A stretch of 64,000 nucleotides of DNA from Leptolyngbya sp. SIO1E4 (GTDB lineage: Bacteria; Cyanobacteriota; Cyanobacteriia; Phormidesmidales; Phormidesmidaceae). Below are positions 34,640 to 43,129 of this stretch, in pieces. The notes under the pieces are model-generated. The model made no database searches. It saw nothing but the letters and a program-made list of their open reading frames with translations, and had not been told where the DNA came from. The stretch spans positions 1,426,001-1,490,000 of the forward strand of contig JAAHFU020000001.1 of the NCBI GenBank assembly GCA_010672825.2. The letters run 5' to 3'. A program made the translations under genes and the position numbers. Positions within the stretch are counted from its first letter, which is position 1. Every line of letters starts with the position of its first letter.

Positions 34640-35752
34640 CTATGTCTCTTGGCCTTGCTGTGTCCGAGGTGGCAAGGGGGCTGGCTTAGACAAATTCGCC
34701 AAGTTGAAGCGCTGAGGTAGCAGACTCATTAATCCGTTAGGGATGAACAGCACCACCACCAAGAGAAGAATCCCCACAACCAACTGCCAATCCTGAGTGA
34801 CCCGTTCAGCGTAGTTTTGTACTTGGCCGAGTAAAATCGCGGCTAAAAGTGGGCCAATTAAGGTGCCCCGACCACCGATCGCAACCCAGATAACCACTTG
34901 AGTGCCAAAGGCAACGGCTAAATACACGGGAGAAATAAACCGGTTTAAGGGAACAAAAAGCCCCCCCGCCATTCCCGCTAATGCGGCAGATAATGTCCAA
35001 ATGAAAATCTTGTACTGGGCAACGTCATAGCCTAAAAACTGGATGCGCTTTTCATTTTCATTAATTGAGCGCAGAATTAGACCGAAATTTGATTGAGTCA
35101 GCCACCAGGCCAGCGCTAATACAAATGTGGTGTAAGCCAAAATCAGGAAATAAAGCCCTACGGGCGGAATCGGCGTCCCAAAGAAACTCAGCTTACTGAC
35201 ATCCGTAATGCCGTTTGTGCCGCCTGTATATGCCTGCTGACTCACGAAAAACGTGGTTAAAGCCGATGAAATCGCCAGCGTAATAATTGTGATATAAACG
35301 CCACTTACTTTGGAGTGGAAAATGAAGTATCCAATCACATAGGCAAAGACAGCTGGGACTGCAACGGTCGCAATTAGGGCAACTGGAAAATATTTTAGAG
35401 GCGCAATGAACCAGGGAAGCGCCTCTAAACCATTCCACACCATGAAGTCAGGAATTTCTCCGCCATAGGTATTCGAAGCAGAGGAAAGATTGAGTTTAAG
35501 GTAGTAAGCCGAAGCATAGCCCCCAAGGGTGAAGAAAACGCCGTGAGCAAAGCTCAAGATACCCGTAAATCCCCATACCAGATCCAATGAAATGCCCAGT
35601 GCACCAAACAGCAGCAGCTTAGACATCAATGAAAGCTGGAAATCGCCCATAACAAAAGGCAAAACCACAAAAATAAGTAAGCCTATGCCGCTGATTAAAA
35701 GTAGTCTCGTAGGAAACGTTGACTGTTTGTATCCCAGTACGATGTTAGCCAT
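34640..35752 (-). CDS. urtC: Branched-chain-type ABC permease, UrtC-like
   Basis: A ~370-residue inner-membrane permease of the LivM/UrtC type with about ten TM helices. The family loop is LLRSINENEKRIQFLGYDVAQY, and GGRGTLIGPLLAAILLGQVQNY is the conserved coupling segment. The insert SNTYGGEIPDFMVWNGLEALPW is typical of UrtC. The start may be the ATG at 35752 (MANIVLGYK) or a TTG at 35791; neither has a good RBS. It sits 60 bp or less behind the UrtB-like gene. The C-terminal tail is Pro/Gln-rich. Confidence 0.9.
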   Translation of the reverse strand: MANIVLGYKQSTFPTRLLLISGIGLLIFVVLPFVMGDFQLSLMSKLLLFGALGISLDLVWGFTGILSFAHGVFFTLGGYASAYYLKLNLSSASNTYGGEIPDFMVWNGLEALPWFIAPLKYFPVALIATVAVPAVFAYVIGYFIFHSKVSGVYITIITLAISSALTTFFVSQQAYTGGTNGITDVSKLSFFGTPIPPVGLYFLILAYTTFVLALAWWLTQSNFGLILRSINENEKRIQFLGYDVAQYKIFIWTLSAALAGMAGGLFVPLNRFISPVYLAVAFGTQVVIWVAIGGRGTLIGPLLAAILLGQVQNYAERVTQDWQLVVGILLLVVVLFIPNGLMSLLPQRFNLANLSKPAPLPPRTQQGQET

Positions 35753-35812
35753 GCCCAAAATCCCAGTTAGTCCCGATGATGCTGTGGTCAAGAATTATTG
35801 AAAAGACAGAAA

Positions 35813-36787
35813 CTAAGCACGTTTCTGTATAGTAAATAAGCCTTCAGGCCGATATCGAATCAGAACAATCACAGCGGCTAACACAAGCACTCTTGCTGAC
35901 GGATCATTGAGAAGAAAAGCGATGATAGCCTTAGACTCGCCAATCAAGAATGAGCCCGCCAGAATTCCAATGAGCTTATCGACGCCGCCTGTCACCACCA
36001 CCATCCAGGCATCCACTAAATAGTCTTGTCCCATCGGTGGAGCGACTGATTTAAGGGCTGAGATGACTGAACCAGCCACGCCTGCCAAGCCACATCCGTA
36101 AGCAAACGTTCCCATATCTATCAGCTTGGTGTTTACGCCCAAACACTTGGCGATATCTCGGTTTTGAGTCACAGCACGAATTTGACGTCCCCAAGAGGTG
36201 CCATAAAACAAGAACATGGTGAGTGCCAGCAGCGCTAACGCTACACAAATGATGAAAAGCCGATAGTAAGAAATTGCCACCAGCGGTGAACCAGCATCAT
36301 CCGCTAAAAACAGCAGGTTTCCAGATAAATAACCGGGTGACCTAACGTATTTCAACTCTGCCGTAAAGAGTAGTTTAATCACCCCTTGCAGTACGATGCT
36401 AAGTCCCCATGTTGCAAGCAATGTCTCTAAGGGGCGGCCATATAATCGACGAATAATCGTCAACTCTACAACCGCACCTACAATGGCTGTTCCGATAAAG
36501 GCAAAAGGGATTGTCATCAGCAAGTCCATTTTGAACATGTCTTGCATCAAAAAGGTGACATACGCCCCTAACATGATGAATTCACCATGGGCCAGGTTAA
36601 TAATGCGCATGACGCCAAAGGTGATGGCTAATCCCAAGCCTGTTAAGAGCAAAATACCAACGATACCAATGCCATTCAACGCCTGATTTAAGAGCGTCGC
36701 TACATTAAAGCCTGCAGCCGCTTCAGCTTCTTCTTGAGCAAGTAGAAAAAATGACGATACTGATAGGGACAATGCGACGTCCAACAT
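35813..36787 (-). CDS. urtB: Branched-chain-type ABC permease, UrtB-like
   Basis: A 324-residue LivH/UrtB-type permease. The N-terminal part carries AAAGFNVATLLNQALNGIG, then VMRIINLAHGEFIMLGAY, the family marker. RQIRAVTQNRDIAKCLGV is the loop contacting the ATPase, and LIGILAGSFLIGESKAI and VLAAVIVLIRYRPEGLF close the domain. Eight or more TM helices are seen. The start is ATG 36787 (a TTG at 36793 is in frame). It is followed by the UrtC-like gene and preceded by the binding-protein gene with a 160-bp gap. Confidence 0.92.
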   Translation of the reverse strand: MLDVALSLSVSSFFLLAQEEAEAAAGFNVATLLNQALNGIGIVGILLLTGLGLAITFGVMRIINLAHGEFIMLGAYVTFLMQDMFKMDLLMTIPFAFIGTAIVGAVVELTIIRRLYGRPLETLLATWGLSIVLQGVIKLLFTAELKYVRSPGYLSGNLLFLADDAGSPLVAISYYRLFIICVALALLALTMFLFYGTSWGRQIRAVTQNRDIAKCLGVNTKLIDMGTFAYGCGLAGVAGSVISALKSVAPPMGQDYLVDAWMVVVTGGVDKLIGILAGSFLIGESKAIIAFLLNDPSARVLVLAAVIVLIRYRPEGLFTIQKRA

Positions 36788-36947
36788 GATCAAAATGAAC
36801 TCTGTAAGTGTGGACTAGGACGTATTTTCCAAAGTGGGAAGTTATGCCTGAGGGGAGCAGATGGTGGGGAATAGGGAGAAAGGAATAGGGTGCTTTTGTT
36901 CCCTGTCACCTGTCCCCTTCTTCTCCCCATCTCTCCAAATCTCATAA

Positions 36948-38312
36948 CTAGAGGAACTGAGGCTCCAGGTCTTTGCCTGTTTCTTTGGTGGGATCTGTGC
37001 GATCGTCTGGTGTCGGATGGACGCAGACACGACCTTTGTAAAGGGCCTGACTCCAGGCAATGGGCTTCACGGCGGCATCTGTCGCAAATACGATGTCGGC
37101 CTGACCATCTTCTCGCCAGCGACCAATTCGAGAGTAGAGATAGGTGTGGTAATTGTCGGGGTCAAGTTTCACCCGTCCCTGAGGTGCCTGAAACTCTTGC
37201 CCACGGGTAGCTTCCCTGAGAGTGGCCGTATTAATCTCATCACCCGCTTCTAAGACATCCCTCATGGCCTGAGCCATGAAGAACGTTTGCAGATAAGCAG
37301 CTTCCATCACGCCATTGGTGACGCGATCGCCCCCAAACATCTCCTTAAACTGCTCTACAAATGCCTGATTCTCCGGCGTATCTACCGTTTGGAAATAGTT
37401 GAAGCTGGTGTAGTGACCGGCTGAGAATTCAGGCCCCATGGCTTGGATTTCTTCTTCCGTCGTGGGGTAAGCCATGATAGGGATATCGTCTGCAGTAATC
37501 CCGGCGTCTTTAAACTGGCGATAAAAAGCGGGAATACTGTCGCCGACTAGATTACTCAATACAAAATCAGGTCTAGCGGCCTTGATCTTATTGATGATGG
37601 TAATGAATTCGGTTGTCCCTAAAGCGGCATATTCATCGCCAACAACTTCACCTCCAGCCTTTTCCAATTCTGCTCTGGCAATGCGGTTGCTTTCTTTGGG
37701 ATAAATGTAGTCAGATCCGATAAAGAAGCCCTTTGGCCCAAAATTTTCGTAGCAGTAAGGAATGGAGTCTGTAATCTGCTGATTGGGAGCTGCCCCGGTG
37801 TAGAAAACATTGGAGCTGCATTCGTTCCCTTCGTAGTACACCGGGTAGTAGAGGAGGGAATCTTTTTCTTCAAATACCGGCAGTACAGACTTTCGGCTGG
37901 CTGAGGTGTAACAGCCAAGAACACAAACAACCTGATCCTCATCAATGAGGCGCTTAGACATCTGGTTGTAAAGATCCCAGTCTGAGTTTGGGTTAACAAC
38001 CACCTTTTGAATCTTGCGCCCTGCGATGCCTTCACCATTGCCTTCCCAAGGGCCGGTGCCAGTGTTGATCTGCTCGATCGCGAGGAAAGTTGCATCCTGC
38101 AGCGACTTTTCAACAATCGCGATCGTCCCTGTTGTGGAATACATCACCCCAACCTTGATTGGATTCTCTCCTAGGTCGGCGGCATCGTCAGATCCGGCTC
38201 CCCCGGAAGTAGCCGTACCGCTACAAGCCGCAGCAACACCGGCTCCCACCGCTAGGGAGCCATATTGAAGAAACTTACGACGACTCGTCTTGCCGATAAA
38301 TTTATTCCGCAT
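36948..38312 (-). CDS. urtA: ABC substrate-binding lipoprotein, UrtA/FmdD-like (short-chain amide or urea)
   Basis: A 454-residue periplasmic binding protein of the Peripla_BP_5 family. The N-terminus has a twin-arginine motif (TSRRKFLQYGS) and a probable lipobox ending VAAAC30, so it is likely a Tat-exported lipoprotein. Core motifs are IKVGVMYSTTGTIAIVEKS, VLGCYTSASRKSVLPVFEE and NVFYTGAAPNQQI. The QSYWP-like segment is LLYYPVYYEGNEC. An insert, GPWEGNGEGIAGRKI, sets it apart from plain cyanobacterial UrtA. Because formamidase follows in the operon, I infer that it binds short amides, perhaps also urea. It is related to AmiC, the amide sensor of Pseudomonas. Confidence 0.92.
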   Translation of the reverse strand: MRNKFIGKTSRRKFLQYGSLAVGAGVAAACSGTATSGGAGSDDAADLGENPIKVGVMYSTTGTIAIVEKSLQDATFLAIEQINTGTGPWEGNGEGIAGRKIQKVVVNPNSDWDLYNQMSKRLIDEDQVVCVLGCYTSASRKSVLPVFEEKDSLLYYPVYYEGNECSSNVFYTGAAPNQQITDSIPYCYENFGPKGFFIGSDYIYPKESNRIARAELEKAGGEVVGDEYAALGTTEFITIINKIKAARPDFVLSNLVGDSIPAFYRQFKDAGITADDIPIMAYPTTEEEIQAMGPEFSAGHYTSFNYFQTVDTPENQAFVEQFKEMFGGDRVTNGVMEAAYLQTFFMAQAMRDVLEAGDEINTATLREATRGQEFQAPQGRVKLDPDNYHTYLYSRIGRWREDGQADIVFATDAAVKPIAWSQALYKGRVCVHPTPDDRTDPTKETGKDLEPQFL

Positions 38313-38705
38313 CTGTTACTTCCTGACCTCTACTAAGACAACTCAAACGCGTACTCAGCCGATACTTAAAAAGCGAGTGAGATCTTCCTCTCACATCTCA
38401 ATCCAGAAACCATGAAAACTAGCTTTTTCAAAGCACATCAAACTTGTAGGCACATCAGCTTGTGAGCAGCCATGCCTACACTGGTTGCACGCCTAAATTT
38501 ACGCGCACAGAACTAGTCGCCAACACCTAGACACGACTCACCAACATCACAGAATTAGTGACTGCGTCAAAAGAGTCTTATCGAGTCAAAATTATCTTCA
38601 GGAAGATGAAATCTGATAATATCTAAACTCTTCCATGACCAATAATCTGACTGCTTAAGATCAGCAGGTGTGTTTGACGTTTACTCCTGAATTTCAATTT
38701 CAATT

Positions 38706-38763
38706 CGTGAGCGAACTCACGAGAACACCCTGAATTAAATTCTGGGGTTTGACGGGGTGTTCT
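38706..38763. other. Tandem hairpins in the leader of the amide importer operon
   Basis: Two inverted repeats: CGTGAG-CGAA-CTCACG (38706-38721) and AGAACACCC (38722-38730) with GGGGTGTTCT (38754-38763). On the minus-strand transcript predicted from the -10 at 38773-38778, the outer hairpin would lie at the very 5' end. They could stabilise the mRNA or be attenuator elements. Confidence 0.5.
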
Positions 38764-38772
38764 TGTGTGGAA

Positions 38773-38814
38773 ATCATAGGGGAGGATTTTAATAGGATTT
38801 GTATGCTTCAATAC
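38773..38814 (-). promoter_or_regulatory. NtcA-type promoter for the amide importer operon (minus strand)
   Basis: The box GTATTGAAGCATAC (GTA-N8-TAC, 38814 to 38801 on the minus strand) is followed by 22 bp and then TATGAT (38778-38773), matching TAN3T. This is the canonical layout of an NtcA-activated cyanobacterial promoter. The first gene (binding protein) starts ~455 bp downstream of the expected start site, leaving a long structured leader. Confidence 0.72.
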
Positions 38815-38840
38815 TAAACTGTTAACCAGTTAACTAGTTT
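38801..38840 (+). promoter_or_regulatory. NtcA-type promoter for the sensor kinase operon, with overlapping palindrome
   Basis: The same NtcA box GTATGCTTCAATAC (38801-38814) read on the plus strand is followed after 20 bp by TAGTTT (38835-38840), a TAN3T -10. Between them, AAACT-GTTAAC-CA-GTTAAC-T-AGTTT (38816-38840) is a near-perfect palindrome covering the spacer and the -10. A repressor bound there, for example the MarR-type response regulator, would block this promoter. Confidence 0.65.
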
Positions 38841-39034
38841 TACCTACACTAGCTCCGCTGTGTCTCTGGGTGACCGGAGGTGCCATCTTGCAGCATCCAA
38901 GCAACTGGGTAAGGAGAGATTGCTACCTGAATGCATCCATTGATTCAGTTATGGAGACATTCAACTGTCATCGTTATTTGAAACGACGACACGCATGACA
39001 GCTCGATCTATTTTTTCATTTGGAAGTCAAGGCT

Positions 39035-41845
39035 ATGACAGGTCAGGCACATTCCAAAATTGTTGAGGCCAGACGAGATTACAACACCTGGGTAGCGTCA
39101 GAAACCCTAGAAGACTATGCTCTGCGGTTTGCCCCTAAATCGTTTCGTAAATGGCCGGAATGGTTAGTGGCAAACACCGCTGCAGGGGGGCTGTCATTCC
39201 TGGCCTTGGAGGCGATCGGCGGTTCGCTAGTGACAAACTACGGGTTTGCTAACTCTTTCTGGGCCATTATCGTCGTCGGCATCATTATTTTTCTAACGAG
39301 TCTACCCATTTCCTATTACGCCTCTAAGTACAGCGTTGATATTGATTTGCTGACCCGTGGGGCAGGCTTTGGTTACATTGGCTCAACCATTACCTCCCTG
39401 ATTTATGCCTCATTTACGTTTATATTTTTTGCCCTAGAAGCGGCCATCATGGCCCAGGCTCTGGAGCTGTACTTTCATCTTGCTCTGTGGATTGGCTACA
39501 TTATCTGTTCTTTGATCATCATTCCATTAGTGTTTTTTGGAATGACACTGATTAACCGGCTACAGCTCTGGACTCAACCAATTTGGCTGATTTTACAGGT
39601 CTTGCCCTATGTGTTCATCCTGTACAAGGAACCGAGCGCGTTCTCGAATTGGATTCATTTTTCTGGAGAATTTAGCAGCGACCATGGCTTTGATCCGCTC
39701 CTGTTTGGTGTGGCTGCGACCGTTTCCTTCTCGCTGATTGCCCAGATTGGGGAACAGGTCGACTACCTAAGATTTTTGCCTGACCCTGAGGGCAAGAACC
39801 CAATTAAATGGTGGCTAGCCGTCATTTTGGCAGGCCCCGGCTGGATTATTTTTGGGTGTGTTAAGCAGCTAGGGGGGGCTTTTCTAGCAACGCTGGTAGT
39901 AGATCATGGGATTAGCCTGGCAAAAGCCAATGAACCCACCAACATGTATCGCATTGGATTTGAGTATGTATTCTCTAATCCAGAGATGGCGCTGGCGATA
40001 ACGGTTTTATTCGTGATTCTTTCCCAGGTGAAAATTAACGTCACCAATGCCTATGCGGGGTCTCTAGCCTGGTCGAACTTTTTTTCGCGATTGACCCATA
40101 GCCATCCAGGGCGGGTGGTTTGGCTCGTGTTCAATGTTGCGATCGCCCTCATGATGATGGAGTTGGGTGTCTTCTCGACGTTGGAAGCGGTGTTAGGGCT
40201 GTATTCCAATGTGGCGATCGCCTGGGTCGGTGCGCTCGTGGCCGATTTGATTATCAACAAACCCCTGGGGTTAAGTCCGCCCCACATTGAGTTCAAACGG
40301 GCGCATCTCTACAACATTAATCCGGTGGGTGTGGGCTCCACGTTAATTGCATCCCTGGTGGCGATGGCGGCCTTCGTGGGGATTTTTGGGGCCGTTGCGA
40401 AAGCCTTTGCCTCCTTCATTGCGCTGGGACTGGCGCTACTGCTGGCACCCGCGATCGCCTTCATTACTCAAGGCAGATACTACATCGCCCGGGAATCACC
40501 AACACTTACCAGCTCAGCTTCTGAGTTGATTCAATGCTGCATCTGTCGGCAAACTTACGAACCTCAGGACATGGCCGCCTGCCCCGTGTATGATGATGCC
40601 ATTTGCTCTCTGTGTTGTACCTTGGATGCCCGCTGCGACGATGTCTGTAAACACACTGCCCCAGACAGCCACACGCTATGTCCTGAGGAGACGCCATCCA
40701 TTGCCAAGGGAGTCTTCCAGACTAAGCTCTCACCCCAATTAGGAACAAGACTGCTGCGCTTTCTCCTGATAGTCCTACCGCTATCTAGCTTGGTAGGGGC
40801 TGCTCTCGGCTGCATCTACTATCAGCAAGTGACCTCAGTCCCTGATCTGACGGACATCACGGCGCAGCGGCTGACAGCAACCCTGGTAGAAGTCTACGCC
40901 GTTTTCTTCGTGCTGATTGCCATTGGCGCCTGGTGGCTCGTTTTAACCCAAGAAAGTCGTCAACTGGCCCAGGATGAACTGGATAAGCAAAATTTGCAGC
41001 TGCAACAGGAAGTGAAAGAGCGGCAGCTAGCCGAAACTCAGCTCCATGAAAAGACCCAGCAGCTGGAACAAACCCTGGACAGCTTACGCCAGGCGGAGGA
41101 TCAGCTCATTCAAACAGAAAAAATGGCCGCGCTGGGCCGACTAGTGGCGGGCATTGCCCACGAGATCAATACCCCCATTGGCATCGGCGTCACCGCAACC
41201 TCCCTGTTGGTGGAGAAAACCAATGCATTTTCACGCCTGTTCAAACAGGCTTCGATTAAGCGGTCTGATTTAGACAAGTTTTTGGCCACTGCCCAGCAAA
41301 GCAGTGAGATCGCCCTGAAAAACCTTGAACGCGCCGCCGGGCTGATTCAAAGCTTTAAACAGGTGGCCGTGGATCAATCCAGTGAATCCAAGCGTATCTT
41401 CAATGTCAAATCCTATCTAGAAGAGATTCTCTTACAGCTCAGCCCCAAGCTGAAAGCAGCCCAGCATACGGTCATCATCCAGGGAAATGCCGATCTTAGC
41501 CTCAACAGTTATCCCGGTGCTTTTTCCCAGATTGTGACGAATTTAGTCATGAACTCTATCCTCCATGCCTACACGACAGAGGATAAAGGAAAGCTCACCG
41601 TCGACTTTCGCCGAAGTAACCATCAGCTCATCATCGTCTATACCGATGATGGCAGCGGTATCCCTCCAGAAAACCTGGGCAAAATCTTCGAGCCTTTCTT
41701 CACCACCAAGCGAGGGCAAGGGGGCAGCGGTTTAGGACTACACATTGTCTATAACCTCGTGACCCGCAAGCTAAGAGGAACCATCCGCTGTAAAAGTCGG
41801 TTGGGGGAGGGCACTCAGTTTACAATTGTCCTACCCCTAACCTGA
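39035..41845 (+). CDS. NCS1-type permease-histidine kinase fusion protein
   Basis: A 936-residue protein. Residues ~1-490 form a polytopic domain like NCS1 nucleobase/cytosine permeases (e.g. AFWAIIVVGIIIFLTSLPI region; VSFSLIAQIGEQVDYLRF; KINVTNAYAGSLAWSNFFSR). Residues 501-538 carry nine cysteines (QCCICRQTY ... ICSLCCTLDARCDDVCK), a likely metal site. Then come two TM helices, a coiled coil (~630-685) and a kinase module: H-box LVAGIAHEINTPIG with H709, N-box TNLVMNSILHAY, G-boxes DDGSGIPP and GQGGSGLGLHIV. It probably senses an amide or nitrogen compound through the permease part and phosphorylates the next gene's product. A TTG at 39020 is an alternative start. The permease-kinase fusion resembles CbrA in concept but with another transporter class. 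Confidence 0.9.
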   Translation: MTGQAHSKIVEARRDYNTWVASETLEDYALRFAPKSFRKWPEWLVANTAAGGLSFLALEAIGGSLVTNYGFANSFWAIIVVGIIIFLTSLPISYYASKYSVDIDLLTRGAGFGYIGSTITSLIYASFTFIFFALEAAIMAQALELYFHLALWIGYIICSLIIIPLVFFGMTLINRLQLWTQPIWLILQVLPYVFILYKEPSAFSNWIHFSGEFSSDHGFDPLLFGVAATVSFSLIAQIGEQVDYLRFLPDPEGKNPIKWWLAVILAGPGWIIFGCVKQLGGAFLATLVVDHGISLAKANEPTNMYRIGFEYVFSNPEMALAITVLFVILSQVKINVTNAYAGSLAWSNFFSRLTHSHPGRVVWLVFNVAIALMMMELGVFSTLEAVLGLYSNVAIAWVGALVADLIINKPLGLSPPHIEFKRAHLYNINPVGVGSTLIASLVAMAAFVGIFGAVAKAFASFIALGLALLLAPAIAFITQGRYYIARESPTLTSSASELIQCCICRQTYEPQDMAACPVYDDAICSLCCTLDARCDDVCKHTAPDSHTLCPEETPSIAKGVFQTKLSPQLGTRLLRFLLIVLPLSSLVGAALGCIYYQQVTSVPDLTDITAQRLTATLVEVYAVFFVLIAIGAWWLVLTQESRQLAQDELDKQNLQLQQEVKERQLAETQLHEKTQQLEQTLDSLRQAEDQLIQTEKMAALGRLVAGIAHEINTPIGIGVTATSLLVEKTNAFSRLFKQASIKRSDLDKFLATAQQSSEIALKNLERAAGLIQSFKQVAVDQSSESKRIFNVKSYLEEILLQLSPKLKAAQHTVIIQGNADLSLNSYPGAFSQIVTNLVMNSILHAYTTEDKGKLTVDFRRSNHQLIIVYTDDGSGIPPENLGKIFEPFFTTKRGQGGSGLGLHIVYNLVTRKLRGTIRCKSRLGEGTQFTIVLPLT

Positions 41846-41894
41846 TTCCATCAACCCGCGCCCGCATCAGTCAGACTGTGGTTGTGGCTTAGTT

Positions 41895-43073
41895 ATGTCA
41901 GAGCATATGCAAGATTCTTTATCCCAGCCTGAGGATGAACAGGCCAAGGTGGCTTTTGAGGATGACGAAATTCAGTTTGCCGAAGAAACCGAAACTGATC
42001 ACCCGGAAAAGAGCTGGAAAATTCTCATCGTAGATGATGAAGCCGAAGTCCACGACATTACAAAACTAGCTCTGAGTGACGTTACCTTCGAAGAGCGATC
42101 GCTAACGTTTCTCAGTGCCTATTCCGCTGAAGAAGCCAAGCAAATTGTGCAGGCCAACCCTGACATCGCCATCATTTTTCTAGATGTAGTGATGGAAACT
42201 GACGATGCAGGTCTGCAACTGATTGACTACATTCGGGAAGATCTGGGCAACTTGACGACCAGAATTATTCTGCGCACGGGGCAGCCCGGTCAGGCGCCCG
42301 AAGATATTGTGGCCGTCAATTACGGCATCAATGACTATAAAACCAAGACTGAGCTCACCGCTCGCAAGCTTTTTATTACGGTCATTACGGCTCTCAGAAC
42401 TTTCTCGACCATCATACAGATGCTGGAGGTCAGCCAACGATTGGAGCTGCAGCTCACTCAGGATAAACAATCTGATGAAGTTCATGAACAGGAAAAAATC
42501 CGTCAGCTAGAGCGGAAGCTCCAATCGCTCCAAAGTCATCTGTCTCAGCCAAACCAGCGCCAGCAGCCAGAGGCCACTGAACAGCTCGCTGCGATCGCAG
42601 CTGCACCAGATGCCAGTACTTCTAGTGCAACAGGCACCCTACACACGATGTCGATGGTGGCGCGAATTGCCCGCATGGTCCTGCGGATTATGGATGGGCA
42701 GTCAACTCGCCTGGGCCTCTCACAATCTAAGCTAGCGGTTTTGATGTATCTGAGCGGCGAACCAGACTTATGTGCCAGTCCTTCCACTTTGGCGAAGCAC
42801 TGTGGCGTGTCGCGAGCCGCCATGACGGGCCTACTCGATGGTCTGGAAAAGGAAGACTATGTCGAACGAGACAGCCACCCCTCCGATCGCCGCGCACTCA
42901 GGGTAAAACTTACATCGTCAGGACGACAGTTCTTAGAGCAAATTGCACCCCAGCAGTATCAAATGTCTGAGCTGATGGAGGCTCTGGATGCCACTGAACG
43001 GCAGACACTGATTGAGCTAATCATGAAGTTCATTCGTCTACTGGATAATCAACCAGACCCCATTGAAGACTAG
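41895..43073 (+). CDS. Response regulator with MarR-type output domain
   Basis: A 392-residue protein. An acidic N-terminus (~1-40) leads to a receiver domain (~41-170): acidic pair D47-D48 (LIVDDEAEVHD), phosphoacceptor D97 (IIFLDVVM), ILRTGQPG and the conserved Lys region YKTKTE. A coiled coil (~180-235, RKLQSLQSHLSQ) connects to a MarR winged helix (~250-385) with QSKLAVLMYLSGEP, the recognition helix VSRAAMTGLLDGLEKEDYV and wing RDSHPSDRRALRVKL. REC-MarR fusions are rare. It lies 49 bp after the kinase gene, so it is its cognate partner. It probably regulates the amide genes by binding palindromes such as 38816-38840 (inferred). Confidence 0.92.
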   Translation: MSEHMQDSLSQPEDEQAKVAFEDDEIQFAEETETDHPEKSWKILIVDDEAEVHDITKLALSDVTFEERSLTFLSAYSAEEAKQIVQANPDIAIIFLDVVMETDDAGLQLIDYIREDLGNLTTRIILRTGQPGQAPEDIVAVNYGINDYKTKTELTARKLFITVITALRTFSTIIQMLEVSQRLELQLTQDKQSDEVHEQEKIRQLERKLQSLQSHLSQPNQRQQPEATEQLAAIAAAPDASTSSATGTLHTMSMVARIARMVLRIMDGQSTRLGLSQSKLAVLMYLSGEPDLCASPSTLAKHCGVSRAAMTGLLDGLEKEDYVERDSHPSDRRALRVKLTSSGRQFLEQIAPQQYQMSELMEALDATERQTLIELIMKFIRLLDNQPDPIED

Positions 43074-43129
43074 GCGATACACAGCGGCGTCTTCATAGTC
43101 GTATGCCCCTGCTAAACGAGCATGTTTGC

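Noticed and set aside
38351-38365. GTA-N9-TAC close to the start of the amide binding-protein gene
   Set aside because: Spacing is N9 rather than N8 and no TAN3T lies at the right distance. The box at 38801 is better.
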